Positions 8,666-20,483 of a stretch of 38,865 nucleotides of DNA are shown piece by piece. The stretch covers positions 17,501 through 56,365 of the forward strand of contig JABFUD020000365.1 of NCBI GenBank assembly GCA_014529385.2, written 5' to 3'. The notes under the pieces were generated by a model that had not been told where the DNA came from, did no database searches, and worked only from the letters and a program-made list of their open reading frames with translations. Origin of the DNA: Adiantum capillus-veneris. Lineage: Eukaryota > Streptophyta > Polypodiopsida > Polypodiales > Pteridaceae. The translations under genes were made by a program, and so were the position numbers. Each line of letters begins with the position of its first letter. Position 1 is the stretch's first letter.

Positions 8666-9223
8666 AAGTGCTTGTTGTTGATGATGCTTCCCCCCTTCCT
8701 TGAGTGATTCGTATCTTCCATGTTGTTGATACGTGATTTGATCCCTGAACTTTGATTTTCAAGGTAACTTTTCTTGTTGATGTGCATTTGCCTATTTGTT
8801 GCCAGTCTTGGCCACCATGAAGAAGGATTTAATGTTTTTGAGTTTATAGAACCAATCCTCTTTTTGGCGTGGACTTATGATGGGTATGCTTTCCTTGTCC
8901 ACTGTAATTTGAGTTGTCTGCAATAGGTCATCAATGGTGAAGCAGTGTGTGAGCTACTTTTGATTGTTGTTGATGACTCTCTTGCAGAATTTGTCATTGC
9001 TTGTCGTTGTATGCCATTCGTTGACTTGCCATTGGTTGATGGAGCTTTGTTTTCAACCTTGGAGATAAAAGATTCTTTTGATAAGCATATGAAGATCTAT
9101 AGTTTTTGCTCCAAGGCATTGTCGATTGATTTGGGTAGCTACTTCCTTATTGTTGATGTAGAAGAAATATATACAAGAAATTGATGATGAGGGTTTCTAC
9201 ATTAGGGTCTTAAAACCTAGATG

Positions 9224-9263
9224 ACCAAAGGGAAAAAACCGGTGGGAAAAAAGTTCCTTTGGT
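9224..9263 (-). other. Hairpin with T/C tracts, LTR R/U5-like
   Basis: ACCAAAGG (9224-9231) pairs with CCTTTGGT (9256-9263) around a loop with two GGGAAAAAA-type tracts. On the minus strand the loop reads CTTTTTTCCCACCGGTTTTT, similar in style to the pyrimidine tracts in many plant copia LTRs. The mirror copy is 35257-35296. Confidence 0.35.
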
Positions 9264-9581
9264 ATACGTTCTTATTGGAGTTGAGCATTTAGACTTGAAG
9301 TACCTGTCATGCAAGGTGAGTGCTTGGGAGAAACAAAGCAAGAGTGCCTAATGCAAGTGCCAATTATGGGACACTCTATATGCATATAAATTTTTTCAAA
9401 CAAAAGCATGCAGTGTAAGAGATGAAGTTGATGGCTGCTTCAAGGAACAAATGTAGCACATGTGACATCAAAAGACGTCTCAATACCTTCCACGTTTCCA
9501 AGAAGGGTTTTTGATGTAGAAGCTTCTCCACTCATTCCTCACTGTACTAAGTCCGTAAGTGTCTATTGGACCTCCTCCTTC

Positions 9582-9600
9582 ACTTACCACTATACTACAA
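9582..9600 (-). other. tRNA-Asp-like 5' segment (A-box), left arm
   Basis: On the minus strand this reads TTGTAGTATAGTGGTAAGT, which as I recall is identical to bases about 5-23 of plant tRNA-Asp(GUC), including the internal A-box promoter. No anticodon stem, B-box or acceptor 3' half follows, so it is not a tRNA gene. It could be a truncated tRNA-derived SINE head. Confidence 0.45.
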
Positions 9601-9815
9601 TGAATTCGACTCTTATGCTCACCTATACCAGCATGAGCGACACAACGTAATTATACTCAACTCTTCCAACTTGAGTAGTACATAAAATAACTAAGATGCT
9701 ACAAAGAAAGATTTGGGACTAACGTCTCGCTCATTTAGTGGCTTAGCTGTCTGACTGTGACTTTTATGCCATGTATTTTTAATGGTGACTTGGACCCAAT
9801 TCCATAAGTTTTGGA

Positions 9816-10500
9816 AATTTAGGCCTCTTGACTTGCTTGTCGTATGTTGAAACTGCCTTGTGAATCAAGTCCTTCGGCTCTTGTAGGGATTGATGTAGCC
9901 TTTGCTTTATCTCCCATGAGAAGCAATTGTGGATATGTGTGGGTTCTTTGTGATTGAGTTTCCACTATAGATTTTGGAACCCATCTTGTTTTTGGTCCTT
10001 GTGTGAGTGTCTTTTGCATTTGATTCTTTCTCTCAATGACTTTATGGACACTAGGCTTCGATATTGATAACTGATTATTTCCATTGTAGAAGCCCTGCTT
10101 CTCTAGTTGATGATGAGGTATCCATCTGTAGATTGCAACAGCCTTGGTTGCAATTGGCTTCTGTTGGATGTTGGTCGTCTTTGCTTGCTTTGGGGTAGAA
10201 GCTTGTGCTTGCTGATTCACCTGTTTGTGTTGGGTGGCTTCGTTGAAGTCAGACTTTTGGAACCCAAACTTTTTGCATTTCTCGCTGCTTTGATTTTTTC
10301 TTTTGCCTTTTGTGGTAGTTCTTTCTCCTGGTTGAGTTGTTTACCTTGTGTTGATAGTGTGTCTTGTTCATTGTAGAACTCGCTAGTTGAGGTGGGTAGG
10401 TCCAGGCTATTACTTTAGGCTTTTTGGCCCAAACATTAGCATTTTCTTGGAAGTAGCCTTGAGCAGTGATTGACTCATTTGATACTACCCACCCTGTCAC
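9816..10500 (-). pseudogene. C-terminal part of the gag-protease element linker (W-P-K motif protein), unique tail, left arm
   Basis: The function is unknown. Reading down from 10500, the frame gives VSNESITAQGYFQENANVWA, KPKVIAWTYPPQL, a Lys/Arg-rich stretch (NYHKRQKKKSKQREMQ) and KVWVPKV. After a frameshift it continues QASTPKQAKTTNIQQKPIAT, YRWIPHHQLEKQGF and KTRWVPKSIVETQ, ending at 9819. The repeated VWVPK, YRWIP and TRWVPK motifs and the basic, Gln-rich composition resemble the disordered linker of some plant gypsy polyproteins. It joins the preceding linker frame at 10501 through a one-base slip in an A-run. Bases 9816-10233 are unique to this tail; 10234-10500 are shared with every tandem unit. 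Confidence 0.55.
10480..10484. other. Empty LTR target site (left arm)
   Basis: TGATA here (TATCA on the minus strand) occurs once and uninterrupted. In the neighbouring tandem unit the same point carries the 1587-bp LTR flanked by two copies of it. It is the pre-insertion allele of that site. Confidence 0.9.
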
Positions 10501-11726
10501 TTTTTTTGTTGAGCCTGAACTTGTGCTTCATGTATCCAAACTGGGTCTTTGACTTGGATGTGCTCTTTGGATACTAACACTTGGTTGATTCCCTTTGTCG
10601 TCTTCTTGATTCCTATTTGTGATGGAAACTTTGGTTGATAGACTTTTTGTTTCAGTTTCCATTGCATTGTTTTGATGGTTTGGCTCTTGATGTAGAGGCT
10701 TCGTTGGAAGTTTGATTTAGGCTCGTTAAAGGTAAAGTCGTCTTGCGAGGTTGATATACTTCAGTGTTTACCTTTGCTTTACCTTTTTCTAATATGCTTG
10801 GTTGCTCCTTTTTTGTATTGACTTTAGGTGCTTTTGGGGCTTTTGATGGTGTTGTTGTTGTTGAAAGAAGATGTTCCTCTAGCTTCCTGTCAGGACCACT
10901 CTTTTTGATGTGATGGGAGTCGATTATGTGGAACGTATCCTTATACTCCCTGGTAGTCAACTTGAGTACATCTTCTGTCATGCCAAAGCTAGGAATCATT
11001 GTTTTAGAACTTGTGTACACTATCTCCTCTAGCTCAATGATTGGCGGCTTTCCCATCATGATCCATGATCCATGTTCCATAATTCATTAGAATCTTTGTC
11101 GCTTCTGGATCTATCACAGATGAACATGTGATTTTGAGTTTTGTTTCTCCGCATATGCTGAATTTGATCATCGTAGGAGATAGTCCATTCTCTTCTTTGT
11201 CCCTGTTCTTCTTTTGATCTTGCATTTTTTGAACATTTGATGTTGAACTTGAAAACTTTTTTCCTTCATCTGCTTTCATTTGCACTTTTTCTGGAGTCGG
11301 CTTCTTTGAAACAGCTTTTGTCGATTCTTCACGTATGTCAATAATGACATATTCTTCTTGTTGGTCTACTTCCTTCATGTGCACTTTGGCATCATGCTCC
11401 ATGACGTAGCTATCTGTTTCACCTTTTCTGCTTTCACACTCACAAAATTCATTAGCTTCCTTCAACACCTTTATCATAAAGTAGCTATCTGTTTCACCTT
11501 TTCTGCTTTCACACTCACAAAATTCATTAGCTTCCTTCAACACCTTTATCATAAATACAGGAGTTATATCATAGTCTTCTTCATCACAAAATTTAGTCAG
11601 GGCCGCCTCATTCACACACAGATCAAGAGTCGCCAGTATTTGATCCCATCCAAAGGGTTCAAAATAACTTCTCTGGAAAGGTTTTTGTACATATGCCTCA
11701 TCTTCTACTGACGCTCTGGGATGCAA
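10501..11726 (-). pseudogene. Protease-distal linker ORFs of the gag-protease element, unit 1, left arm
   Basis: I do not recognise a domain. Two overlapping frames, off by one base near 11060, form one ancestral chain. The first (11726-11034, opening without an ATG) begins ASVEDEAYVQKPFQRSYFEP and FGWDQILATLDLCVNEAALT, then an acidic stretch with a perfect 25-residue duplication, then a Lys/Glu region. The second continues KPPIIELEEIVYTSSKTMIP, DVLKLTTREYKDTFHIIDSH and a low-complexity Thr/Ser/Pro/Lys tail. It ends early (KQCNGN) because of a frameshift in an A-run that is absent from unit 2. It lies directly after the protease, where gypsy elements usually have RT; no RT is seen. Confidence 0.55.
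11406..11555 (-). repeat. Perfect 75-bp direct duplication within the linker ORF (unit 1, left)
   Basis: Two adjoining identical 75-mers encode FMIKVLKEANEFCECESRKG plus ETDSY twice, in frame. All four linker copies in the window carry it. Confidence 0.95.
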
Positions 11727-11829
11727 TCTTGCTTTCTAAGACTTCCACTCTCAGGAGCTCCATACATCCAAATATGTGCTTTGCTTTCCAAATCAGTTGT
11801 GGAGTTTAAGTCTTCCCCTGGGGTTCGCA

Positions 11830-12210
11830 CTACATCTCATAACTATGATCTTTGACACTGATTTTTGTTGTGACCTCTTTGTGTCTCAAGTAGATATAGT
11901 CATAGACCCACTCTTGTACCATTTTGAGCTGACGCATGAATGGTCTACCCAATATGATGTCAAAGTTGCTGCTCTTGTCAAAATTCATTATGGCAAAGGT
12001 GTGCTCATACTCTATGCCACACGAGGATACAGTGATTTATTCTAATATTCCAATCGGTTTCTCCCTGTATCCATCCACTAATTACAGTTTCATTTGAGTT
12101 TTCCTAAGAGTAGGCTTTCCCCATTTTTTCCATATCTCTTTGGTTGCAATGGCAATTCCTACCCCACTATCTAATATAGCAACCATCTTTACTCCTTTGT
12201 ACTCAAGTGG
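11830..12210 (-). pseudogene. Retropepsin of the gag-protease element, unit 1, left arm
   Basis: This aspartic protease would act as a homodimer on the element polyprotein. The frame reads LEYKGVKMVAILDSGVGIAI, with the catalytic Asp codon at 12171-12169. After two in-frame TAA stops, at positions where Gln fits (MKL-LVDGY and GILE-ITVSS), it continues YEHTFAIMNFDKSSNFDIIL and GRPFMRQLKMVQEW. DSG and ILGRPFM are the active-site and C-terminal hallmarks of gypsy retropepsins. It is broken by the two stops and by a frameshift from the upstream segment (KPQTKQIRWVTTVKEKKK). Gag-like repeats lie upstream and the linker ORF downstream. Confidence 0.8.
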
Positions 12211-12380
12211 TAAGGTGATATTTTCTTCTTCTCCTTCACAGTAGTCACCCACCTTATTTGCTTTGTCTGTGGTTTCTTAGGTAAGGTGTCATCCATGTTT
12301 CTGTCTGCAAGTTGGTCACGTGAAAGGATTTTCAATCCCATCTTTTCTAGGTGTTTTCCCATTTGGCCCCATAGACATGT

Positions 12381-14573
12381 AAACTTGCACTCCATTGGCG
12401 TCTGTGTACGTGAATGCATAGAGGTTCTTCTGGGTGGTCAACTCCCTGGCATTGGGCTCTACACACTTGTAAAAGATGTATGGATCTCCGTTTGTGAATC
12501 TATATAAGCCCCCATGAGCGTAATCTGTAAGCACTCTCATGCATTCATTGGCTTTGATGAATCTCACGTTTGGTTTGTTGATTAGAGGATGCCTCTCCTC
12601 TAGGTATTCTCCCAATCCCCCTGTTATTGGCATTGCAGTGTTTTTCACGTCTCTGAGTGGAGTAGAAAACCCTGGTGGTGAATGATTTATCATGATTAAG
12701 GATCACTCAAATCTCTCAAGATTGTCCTTGACAAGCCCACTTTGGCTTAGTGCAACTTATCCCTTAAAGAGTGAGACATGAGCGTATGGATCCCCTGACC
12801 CTTTGTACTTTGTCTTGACACATTGAGCCAATTGATATGGTCTTAATCGTTGGGGTGTTGTCACTAATCTAACCAATTTATTGTCTCTTGGAAAGACATC
12901 TCTCATTTTCTCCTCTCGTCTTGGATAAAATCCTGGCGGAATCCTCTCTGGTATGCGCTCTGGCATCGTTTTTGGCTGAAAGTAAGTAGAGATCGGAGTA
13001 CCCTCGTATGTGTATCATTCTAAGTCAATTGGATTAACAATTTTGTACTCACGTCCATACTTATCTACCATCAAAACTTGCACTCCGTTGGCATCTGTGT
13101 ACGTGAATGCATAGAGGTTCTTCTGGGTGGTCAACTCCCTGGCATTGGGCTCTACACACTTGTAAAAGATGTATGGATCTCCGTTTGTGAATCTATATAA
13201 GCCCTCATGACCGTAATCTGTAAGCCCTCTCATGCATTCATTGGCTTTGATGAATCTCACGTTTGGTTTGTTGATTGGAGGATGCCTCTTCTCTAGGTAT
13301 TCTCCCAATCCCCCTGTTATTGGCATTGCAGTGTTTTTCACGTCTCTGAGTGGAGTAGAAAACCCTGGTGGTGAATGATTTATCATGATTAAGGATCACT
13401 CAAATCTCTCAAGATTGTCCTTGACAAGCCCACTTTGGCTTAGTGCAACTTATCCCTTGAAGAGTGAGACATGAGCGTATGGATCCCCTGACCCACTGTA
13501 CTTTGTCTTGACACATTGAGCCAATTGATATGGTCTTAATCGTTGGGGTTTAGTCACACTAATCTAACCAGTTTGTTGTCTCTTGGAAAGACATCTCTCA
13601 TTTTCTCCTCTCGTCTTGGAGAAAATCCTGGCGGAATCCTCTCTGATATGCGCTCTGGTATCGTTTTTGGCTGAAAGTCAGTAGAGATCGGAGTACCCTC
13701 GTATGTGTATCATTCTAAGTCAATTGGATTGACAATTTTGTACTCACGTCCATACTTATCTACCATCAAAACTTGCACTCCGTTGGCATCTGTGTACGTG
13801 AATGCATAGAGGTTCTTCTGGGTGGTCAACTCCCTGGCATTGGGCTCTACACAACTTGTAAAAGATGTATGGATCTCCGTTTGTGAATCTATATAAGCCC
13901 TCATGAGCGTAATCTGTAAGCACTCTAATGCATTCATTGGCTTTGATGAATCTCACGTTTGGTTTGTTGATTAGAGGATGCCTCTCCTCTAGGTATTCTC
14001 CCAATCCCCCTGTTATTTGGCATTGCAGTGTTTTTCACGTCTCTGAGTGGAGTAGAAAACCCTGGTGGTGAATGATTTATCATGATTAAGGATCACTCAA
14101 ATCTCTCAAGATTGTCCTTGACAAGCCCACTTTGGCTTAGTGCAACTTATCCCTTAAAGAGTGAGACATGAGCGTATGGATCCCCTGACCCTTTGTACTT
14201 TGTCTTGACACATTGAGCCAATTGATATGGTCTTAATCGTTGGGGTGTAGTCACTAATCTAACCAATTTGTTGTCTCTTGGAAAGACATCTCTCATTTTC
14301 TCCTCTCGTCTTGGATAAAATCCTGGCGGAATCCTCTCTGGTATGCGCTCTGGCATCGTTTTGGGCTGAAAGTCAGTAGAGATCGGAGTACCCTCGTATG
14401 TGTATCATTCTAAGTCAATTGGATTAACAATTTTGTACTCACGTCCATACTTATCTACCATCAAAACTTGCACTCCGTTGGCATCTGTGTACGTGAATGC
14501 ATAGAGGTTCTTCTGGGTGGTCAACTCCCTGGCATTGGGCTCTACACACTTGTAAAAGATGTATGGATCTCCG
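12381..14573 (-). repeat. 693-bp in-frame tandem repeats, gag-like, unit 1, left arm
   Basis: About 3.16 copies of a 693-696 bp unit; both lengths are multiples of three, so the frame is kept. Each unit reads GDPYIFYKCVEPNARELTTQ, KNLYAFTYTDANGVQVLMVD, then after TGA MPERIPERIPPGFYPRREEK, RLRPYQLAQCVKTKYKGSGD, PYAHVSLFKG, a stop, and INHSPPGFSTPLRDVKNTAM with GGLGEYLEERHPLINKPNVR. KYKGSGDPYAHVSLFK resembles the start of plant gypsy gag cores (Y.G.GDP..H...F); the rest is unassigned. Each unit carries three stops at the same places (two TGA, one TAA), so decay came before the copies were made. Confidence 0.7.
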
Positions 14574-14822
14574 TACGTGGCTTCGTGGAAGTCTGACTTT
14601 TGGAACCCAAACTTTTTGCATTTCTCGCCGCTTTGATTTTTTCTTTTGCCTTTTGTGGTAGTTCTTTCTCTTGGTTGAGTTGTTTACCTTGTGTTGATAG
14701 TGTGTCTTGTTCATTGTAGAACTCGCTAGTTGAGGTGGGTAGGTCCAGGCTATTACTTTAGGCTTTTTGGCCCAAACATTAGCATTTTCTTGGAAGTAGC
14801 CTTGAGCAGTGATTGACTCATT
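14574..14822 (-). pseudogene. Duplicated tail fragment (KVWVPK segment), left arm, unit 2
   Basis: This repeats the first 250 bases of the unit-1 tail (10234-10484 region), including the Lys-rich run and QKVWVPKV. At 14573/14574 it is joined to the middle of a 693-bp repeat through a fusion GCCAC-GT-ACGG. That is the tandem-duplication joint. Confidence 0.8.
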
Positions 14823-14827
14823 TGATA

Positions 14828-16414
14828 TGTCATAATAATCAATATCTAATTCTCCTAAAAGATTTTCTCATATTAAACTGATCATTTAATGTGGGGAAGT
14901 GCCAAGGGAGAAAAAGCTAGAATATTGGTTAAGCTAGCAGACCGGCCACAGTAGGGATCCAAAGGAGGGAAAATAGGGATCCAAAGGGGGGGCCATCTGC
15001 AAAAGAGCCATGTGAAACAATGGGCCAAAAAGACCCTAAGGTTCAGCCCATTAAGACTTCCAAAATGCTAAGGTTCCAAAATTCAAAGGTTGTGTCCAAA
15101 GGTCAACCCTAGGAAAAATTGGATGCTTTGTGTATGCCCTAAAAGTCTTTGCACATCCCTACATGGGAGGGGGCGAGCCCCAAAGCTAGGGGATGAGAGA
15201 GAAAGCCACACACACACACACAGGCTCCCTTTACACAAAGGGAATGAGGGACACATGTCAGCTCCCTAGGCCAGATGCCCACAAGGTGTGCCTAGTTCCT
15301 ATTGGAAGACCCTTGAAGTGGACCAATGAGAATTAAGCTAGAGTAAATCTAGTTTAATTAATTTAAAAACATTTAATAAAAGAAACCAATGAGAATTAAG
15401 TCTCCTAGAAGACTATTGGGCAGTCTCCCAAGGGGTCCAATGAGCATTCAGGAGCCCCATGGCTTGCCTGATTCCTATTGGCCAGGAGGCAAAGGGGTCC
15501 AATGAGAGTTTAGTTTAATTATTTAATTACCTAAAGCTCTCACAAAAGGGGAAAGGGGGACACATGTCAGAAGGCTATCACTTATGCTGCTTAATTCTTA
15601 TTGGCTTGACCTGGTGAGGTCCAATGAGGCAAAAGCCAGACCTAATTAGCAGCTAGGGCTCGCCCAAGAGAGAGGGGGGGCTGATTTTTGCTTGGCATGG
15701 ACACACACACTCTCACACTTGACCATGTGTGAAGGGAAAATACTCTATCTCCCAAGCTTTAATGGAGAGCTCATCACCTACTCCAAGCTTGTGAGATAGA
15801 AGCCTACATCAACACTCTCTTGGCATGTGGATGCAAATCCAACCAAGAGCCAAGCTTCAATGCATGCTCATCTTCTCTACCAAGCTAATTACTAAGCTAA
15901 GCTATGCTAATATGAGTGATTATGTGAGGAGATGTACATCTTTCTCGTAAGATACTTCTTTTTCTTCTCAATCTACTCTCATACCCTGCTAGCTCTCACC
16001 ATCTTCGAAGGTGTGTGAGGTCTTGGGTCTGAGAACGGGGATAATTCAAGTTGTGTTTGATTAAGTGTTTTGCTTGGTGTATGAAGCTTCCATCTTCATT
16101 GCACTAGCTAGTCTTGAAGGAACACAAAGAATTGTATTGTACAATGTCTCTCTTGATGGGAGAAACCATAATACAAAGCCTTTTGGAGGGGGGACCGGCT
16201 CCATGCAAATCCGGTCCTCAACTGTTGTCAATAGCTTAATTTCTCTCTCTTTTGAAAGTATTGTCGATGCTATCTAACTAGGTGTTATGCTTTTTGTTGC
16301 TCTCTCCACCCAAGCACTCTTGTAATTCTCATTAGGAATCTATTCTAATGAAATGCCCACTATGTTCATGCTAATTTCCGCTACACATAAGATTATAGGC
16401 CATTAAATGTTACA
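14828..16414 (-). mobile_element. Solo LTR (1587 bp) with 5-bp target duplication, left arm
   Basis: On the minus strand the element starts TGTAACATTTAATGG and ends TATTATGACA. It is flanked by TATCA on both sides (TGATA at 14823-14827 and 16415-16419 on the plus strand). No internal region or second LTR is attached, so it is a solo LTR, normally left by recombination between the two LTRs of a full element. It interrupts the linker frame of the gag-protease element. It contains short AC/GT microsatellites, repeated CCAAT-box pairs, and a self-complementary ATTAAATGATCAGTTTAAT near its 3' end. Confidence 0.92.
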
Positions 16415-17657
16415 TGATACTACCCACCCTGTCACTTTTTTGTTGAGCCTGAACTTGTGCTTCATGTATCCAAACTGGGTCTTTGACTTGGATGTGCTCT
16501 TTGGATACTAACACTTGGTTGATTCCCTTTGTCGTCTTCTTGATTCCTATTTGTGATGGAAACTTTGGTTGATAGACTTTTTGTTTCGGTTTCCATTGCA
16601 TTGTTGATGGTTTGGCTCTTGATGTAGAGGCTTCGTTGGAAGTTTGATGTAGGCTCGTTAAAGGTAAAGTCGTCTTGCGAGGTTGATATACTTCAGTGTT
16701 TACCTTTGCTTTACCTTTTTCTAATATGCTTGGTTGCTCCTTTTTTGTATTGACTTTAGGTGCTTTTGGGGCTTTTGATGGTGTTGTTGTTGTTGAAAGA
16801 AGATGTTCCTCTAGCTTCCTGTCAGGACCACTCTTTTTGATGTGATGGGAGTCGATTATGTGGAACGTATCCTTATACTCCCTGGTAGTCAACTTGAGTA
16901 CATCTTCTGTCATGCCAAAGCTAGGAATCATTGTTTTAGAACTTGTGTACACTATCTCCTCTAGCTCAATGATTGGCGGCTTTCCCATCATGATCCATGA
17001 TCCATGTTCCATAATTCATTAGAATCTTTGTCGCTTCTGGATCTATCACAGATGAACATGTGATTTTGAGTCTTGTTTCTCCGCATATGCTGAATTTGAT
17101 CATCGTAGGAGATAGTCCATTCTCTTCTTTGTCCTGTTCTTCTTTTGATCTTGCATTTTTTGAACATTTGATGTTGAACTTGAAAACTTTTTTCCTTCAT
17201 CTGCTTTCATTTGCACTTTTTCTGGAGTCGGCTTCTTTGAAACAGCTTTTGTCGATTCTTCACGTATGTCAATAATGACATATTCTTCTTGTTGGTCTAC
17301 TTCCTTCATGTGCACTTTGGCATCATGCTCCATGACGTAGCTATCTGTTTCACCTTTTCTGCTTTCACACTCACAAAATTCATTAGCTTCCTTCAACACC
17401 TTTATCATAAAGTAGCTATCTGTTTCACCTTTTCTGCTTTCACACTCACAAAATTCATTAGCTTCCTTCAACACCTTTATCATAAATACAGGAGTTATAT
17501 CATAGTCTTCTTCATCACAAAATTTAGTCAGGGCCGCCTCATTCACACACAGATCAAGAGTCGCCAGTATTTGATCCCATCCAAAGGGTTCAAAATAACT
17601 TCTCTGGAAAGGTTTTTGTACATATGCCTCATCTTCTACTGACGCTCTGGGATGCAA
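16410..17657 (-). pseudogene. Linker ORFs of the gag-protease element, unit 2, left arm
   Basis: Same chain as unit 1, with differences. The second frame stays open through EASTSRAKPSTMQWKPKQKV, YQPKFPSQIGIKKTTKGINQ and VLVSKEHIQVKDPVWIHEAQ because the A-run before it is shorter. It then reads across the TATCA duplication into the LTR before stopping. The first frame ends early (MDYLLR) because one C is missing near 17131; the mirror copy in the right arm has that C, so this is an arm-specific change or an error. Function unknown. Confidence 0.55.
17337..17486 (-). repeat. 75-bp direct duplication in linker (unit 2, left)
   Basis: Two identical adjoining 75-mers, the same as in unit 1. Confidence 0.95.
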
Positions 17658-17760
17658 TCTTGCTTTCTAAGACTTCCACTCTCAGGAGCTCCATACATCC
17701 AAATATGTGCTTTGCTTTCCAAATCAGTTGTGGAGTTTAAGTCTTCCCCTAGGGTTCGCA

Positions 17761-18141
17761 CTACATCTCATAACTATGATCTTTGACACTGATTTTTGTT
17801 GTGACCTCTTTGTGTCTCAAGTAGATATAGTCATAGACCCACTCTTGTACCATTTTGAGCTGACGCATGAATGGTCTACCCAATATGATGTCAAAGTTGC
17901 TGCTCTTGTCAAAATTCATTATGGCAAAGGTGTGCTCATACTCTATGCCACACGAGGATACAGTGATTTATTCTAATATTCCAATCGGTTTCTCCCTGTA
18001 TCCATCCACTAATTACAGTTTCATTTGAGTTTTCCTAAGAGTAGGCTTTCCCCATTTTTTCCATATCTCTTTGGTTGCAATGGCAATTCCTACCCCACTA
18101 TCTAATATAGCAACCATCTTTACTCCTTTGTACTCAAGTGG
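17761..18141 (-). pseudogene. Retropepsin remnant, unit 2, left arm
   Basis: Carries ILDSG and ILGRPFM as in unit 1, with the same two internal TAA stops. It differs from unit 1 just downstream of the frame, where CCCCTAGGG replaces CCCCTGGGG. Confidence 0.78.
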
Positions 18142-18311
18142 TAAGGTGATATTTTCTTCTTCTCCTTCACAGTAGTCACCCACCTTATTTGCTTTGTCTG
18201 TGGTTTCTTAGGTAAGGTGTCATCCATGTTTCTGTCTGCAAGTTGGTCACGTGAAAGGATTTTCAATCCCATCTTTTCTAGGTGTTTTCCCATTTGGCCC
18301 CATAGACATGT

Positions 18312-20483
18312 AAACTTGCACTCCATTGGCGTCTGTGTACGTGAATGCATAGAGGTTCTTCTGGGTGGTCAACTCCCTGGCATTGGGCTCTACACACTTC
18401 TAAAAGATGTATGGATCTCCGTTTGTGAATCTATATAAGCCCCCATGAGCGTAATCTGTAAGCACTCTCATGCATTCATTGGCTTTGATGAATCTCACGT
18501 TTGGTTTGTTGATTAGAGGATGCCTCTCCTCTAGGTATTCTCCCAATCCCCCTGTTATTGGCATTGCAGTGTTTTTCACGTCTCTGAGTGGAGTAGAAAA
18601 CCCTGGTGGTGAATGATTTATCATGATTAAGAATCACTCAAATCTCTCAAGATTGTCCTTGACAAGCCCACTTTGCTTAGTGCAACTTATCCCATAAAAG
18701 TGAGACATGAGCGTATGGATCCCCTGACCCTTTGTACTTTGTCTTGACACATTGAGCCAATTGATATGGTCTTAATCGTTGGGTGTAGTCACTAATCTAA
18801 CCAATTTATTGTCTCTTGGAAAGACATCTCTCATTTTCTCCTCTCGTCTTGGATAAAATCCTGGCGGAATCCTCTCTTAATGCGCTCTGGCATCGTTTTT
18901 GGCTGAAAGTAAGTAGAGATCGGAGTACCCTCGTATGTGTATCATTCTAAGTCAATTGGATTAACAATTTTGTACTCACGTCCATACTTATCTACCATCA
19001 AAACTTGCACTCCGTTGGCATCTGTGTACGTGAATGCATAGAGGTTCTTCTGGGTGGTCAACTCCCTGGCATTGGGCTCTACACACTTGTAAAAGATGTA
19101 TGGATCTCCGTTTGTGAATCTATATAAGCCCTCATGACCGTAATCTGTAAGCCCTCTAATGCATTCATTGGCTTTGATGAATCTCACGTTTGGTTTGTTG
19201 ATTAGAGGATGCCTCTTCTCTAGGTATTCTCCCAATCCCCCTGTTATTGGCATTGCAGTGTTTTTCACGTCTCTGAGTGGAGTAGAAAACCCTGGTGGTG
19301 AATGATTTATCATGATTAAGGATCACTCAAATCTCTCAAGATTGTCCTTGACAAGCCCACTTTGGCTTAGTGCAACTTATCCCTTGAAGAGTGAGACATG
19401 AGCGTATGGATCCCCTGACACTGTACTTTGTCTTGACACATTGAGCCAATTGATATGGTCTTAATCGTTGGGTTTAGTCACACTAATCTAACCAGTTGTT
19501 GTCTCTTGGAAAGACATCTCTCATTTTCTCCTCTCGTCTTGGAGAAAATCCTGGCGGAATCCTCTCTGATATGCCTCTGGTATCATTTTTGGCTGAAAGT
19601 CAGTAGAGATCGAGTACCCTCGTATGTGTATCATTCTAAGTCAATTGGATTGACAATTTTGTACTCACGTCCATACTTATCTACCATCAAAACTTGCACT
19701 CCGTTGGCATCTGTGTACGTGAATGCATAGAGGTTCTTCTGGGTGGTCAACTCCCTGGCATTGGGCTCTACACAACTTGTAAAAGATGTATGGATCTCCG
19801 TTTGTGAATCTATATAAGCCCTCATGACGTAATCTGTAAGCACTCTAATGCATTCATTGGCTTTGATGAATCTCACGTTTGGTTTGTTGATTAGAGGATG
19901 CCTCTCCTCTAGGTATCTCCCAATCCCCCTGTTATTGGCATTGCAGTGTTTTCACGTCTCTGAGTGGAGTAGAAAACCCTGGTGGTGAATGATTTATCAT
20001 GATTAAGGATCACTCAAATCTCTCAAGATTGTCCTTGACAAGCCCACTTTGGCTTAGTGCAACTTATCCCTTAAAGATGAGACATGAGCGTATGGATCCC
20101 CTGACCCTTTGTACTTTGTCTTGACACATTGAGCCAATTGATATGGTCTTAATCGTTGGGTGTAGTCACTAATCTAACCAATTTGTTTGTCTCTTGGAAA
20201 GACATCTCTCATTTTTCTCCCCGTCTTGGATAAAATCCTGGCGGAATCCTCTCTGGTATGCGCTCTGGCATCGTTTTTGGCTGAAAGTCAGTAGAGATCG
20301 AGTACCTCGTATGTGTATCATTCTAAGTCAATTGGATTAACAATTTTGTACTCACTCCATACTTATCTACCATCAAAACTTGCACTCCGTTGCATCTGTG
20401 TACGTGAATGCATAGAGGTTCTTCTGGGTGGTCACTCACCTCAGTTGGGCTCTACACACTTGTAAAAGATGTATGGATCTCCG
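18312..20483 (-). repeat. 693-bp gag-like tandem repeats, unit 2, left arm (indel-rich)
   Basis: Same array as unit 1 but about 21 bases shorter overall. Many single bases are missing, for example CTTTGCTTAG near 18671 and CCTGACACTGTAC near 19423, and TCACTCACCTCAGTTGGG near 20433 is garbled. One copy carries a TAG (TTTTAG on the coding strand, base 18400) after GDPYIF, shared with the right arm. The losses look like uncorrected sequencing errors rather than evolution. Confidence 0.7.

Larger units (their letters stand above)
8666..9815. other. Unassigned stretch between two truncated retroelements, left arm
   Basis: I recognise no gene here. An open frame at 8945-9184 (plus) has no family features. 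The stretch contains the A-rich hairpin at 9224-9263 and a tRNA-Asp-like 19-mer at 9582-9600. On the minus strand it follows the gag-protease element tail, so part may be that element's 3' region. Confidence 0.4.
10234..14573 (-). repeat. Tandem unit 1, LTR-free (4.34 kb), left arm
   Basis: This unit carries 693-bp gag-like repeats, retropepsin, linker and 250 bp of tail. It is the outermost copy, next to the unique tail. Its diagnostic bases are a longer A-run (AAACAATGC) in the linker, CCCCTGGGG after the protease, and an empty TATCA target site. All are mirrored in 29948-34286. Confidence 0.9.
14574..20483 (-). repeat. Tandem unit 2, LTR-bearing (5.9 kb), left arm
   Basis: The same block as unit 1 plus the solo LTR in its TATCA site. 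Unit-2-specific bases (stop at 18400, AAGAATCAC at 18628, CCCCTAGGG at 17747) are mirrored in 24018-29947. The inner half has many one-base deletions. Confidence 0.88.

Noticed and set aside
11358-11711. 117-codon open frame opposite the linker ORF (also at 17289, 26877 and 32809)
   Set aside because: It lies antisense to the better-supported linker frame and owes its apparent internal repeat to the 75-bp duplication on the other strand.
11776-12045. 89-codon open frame repeated four times
   Set aside because: It is the antisense shadow of the retropepsin, whose ILDSG and ILGRPFM motifs are on the opposite strand.
12286-12507. 73-codon frame with Cys, Trp and His residues, repeated in all units
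   Set aside because: Antisense to the gag-like and protease-side segment, with no family pattern. Repetition comes from the tandem units.
12381-14573. CRISPR-like spaced repeats
   Set aside because: The repeat is a 693-bp coding-like unit in plant DNA with no spacers; nothing else suggests a prokaryote.
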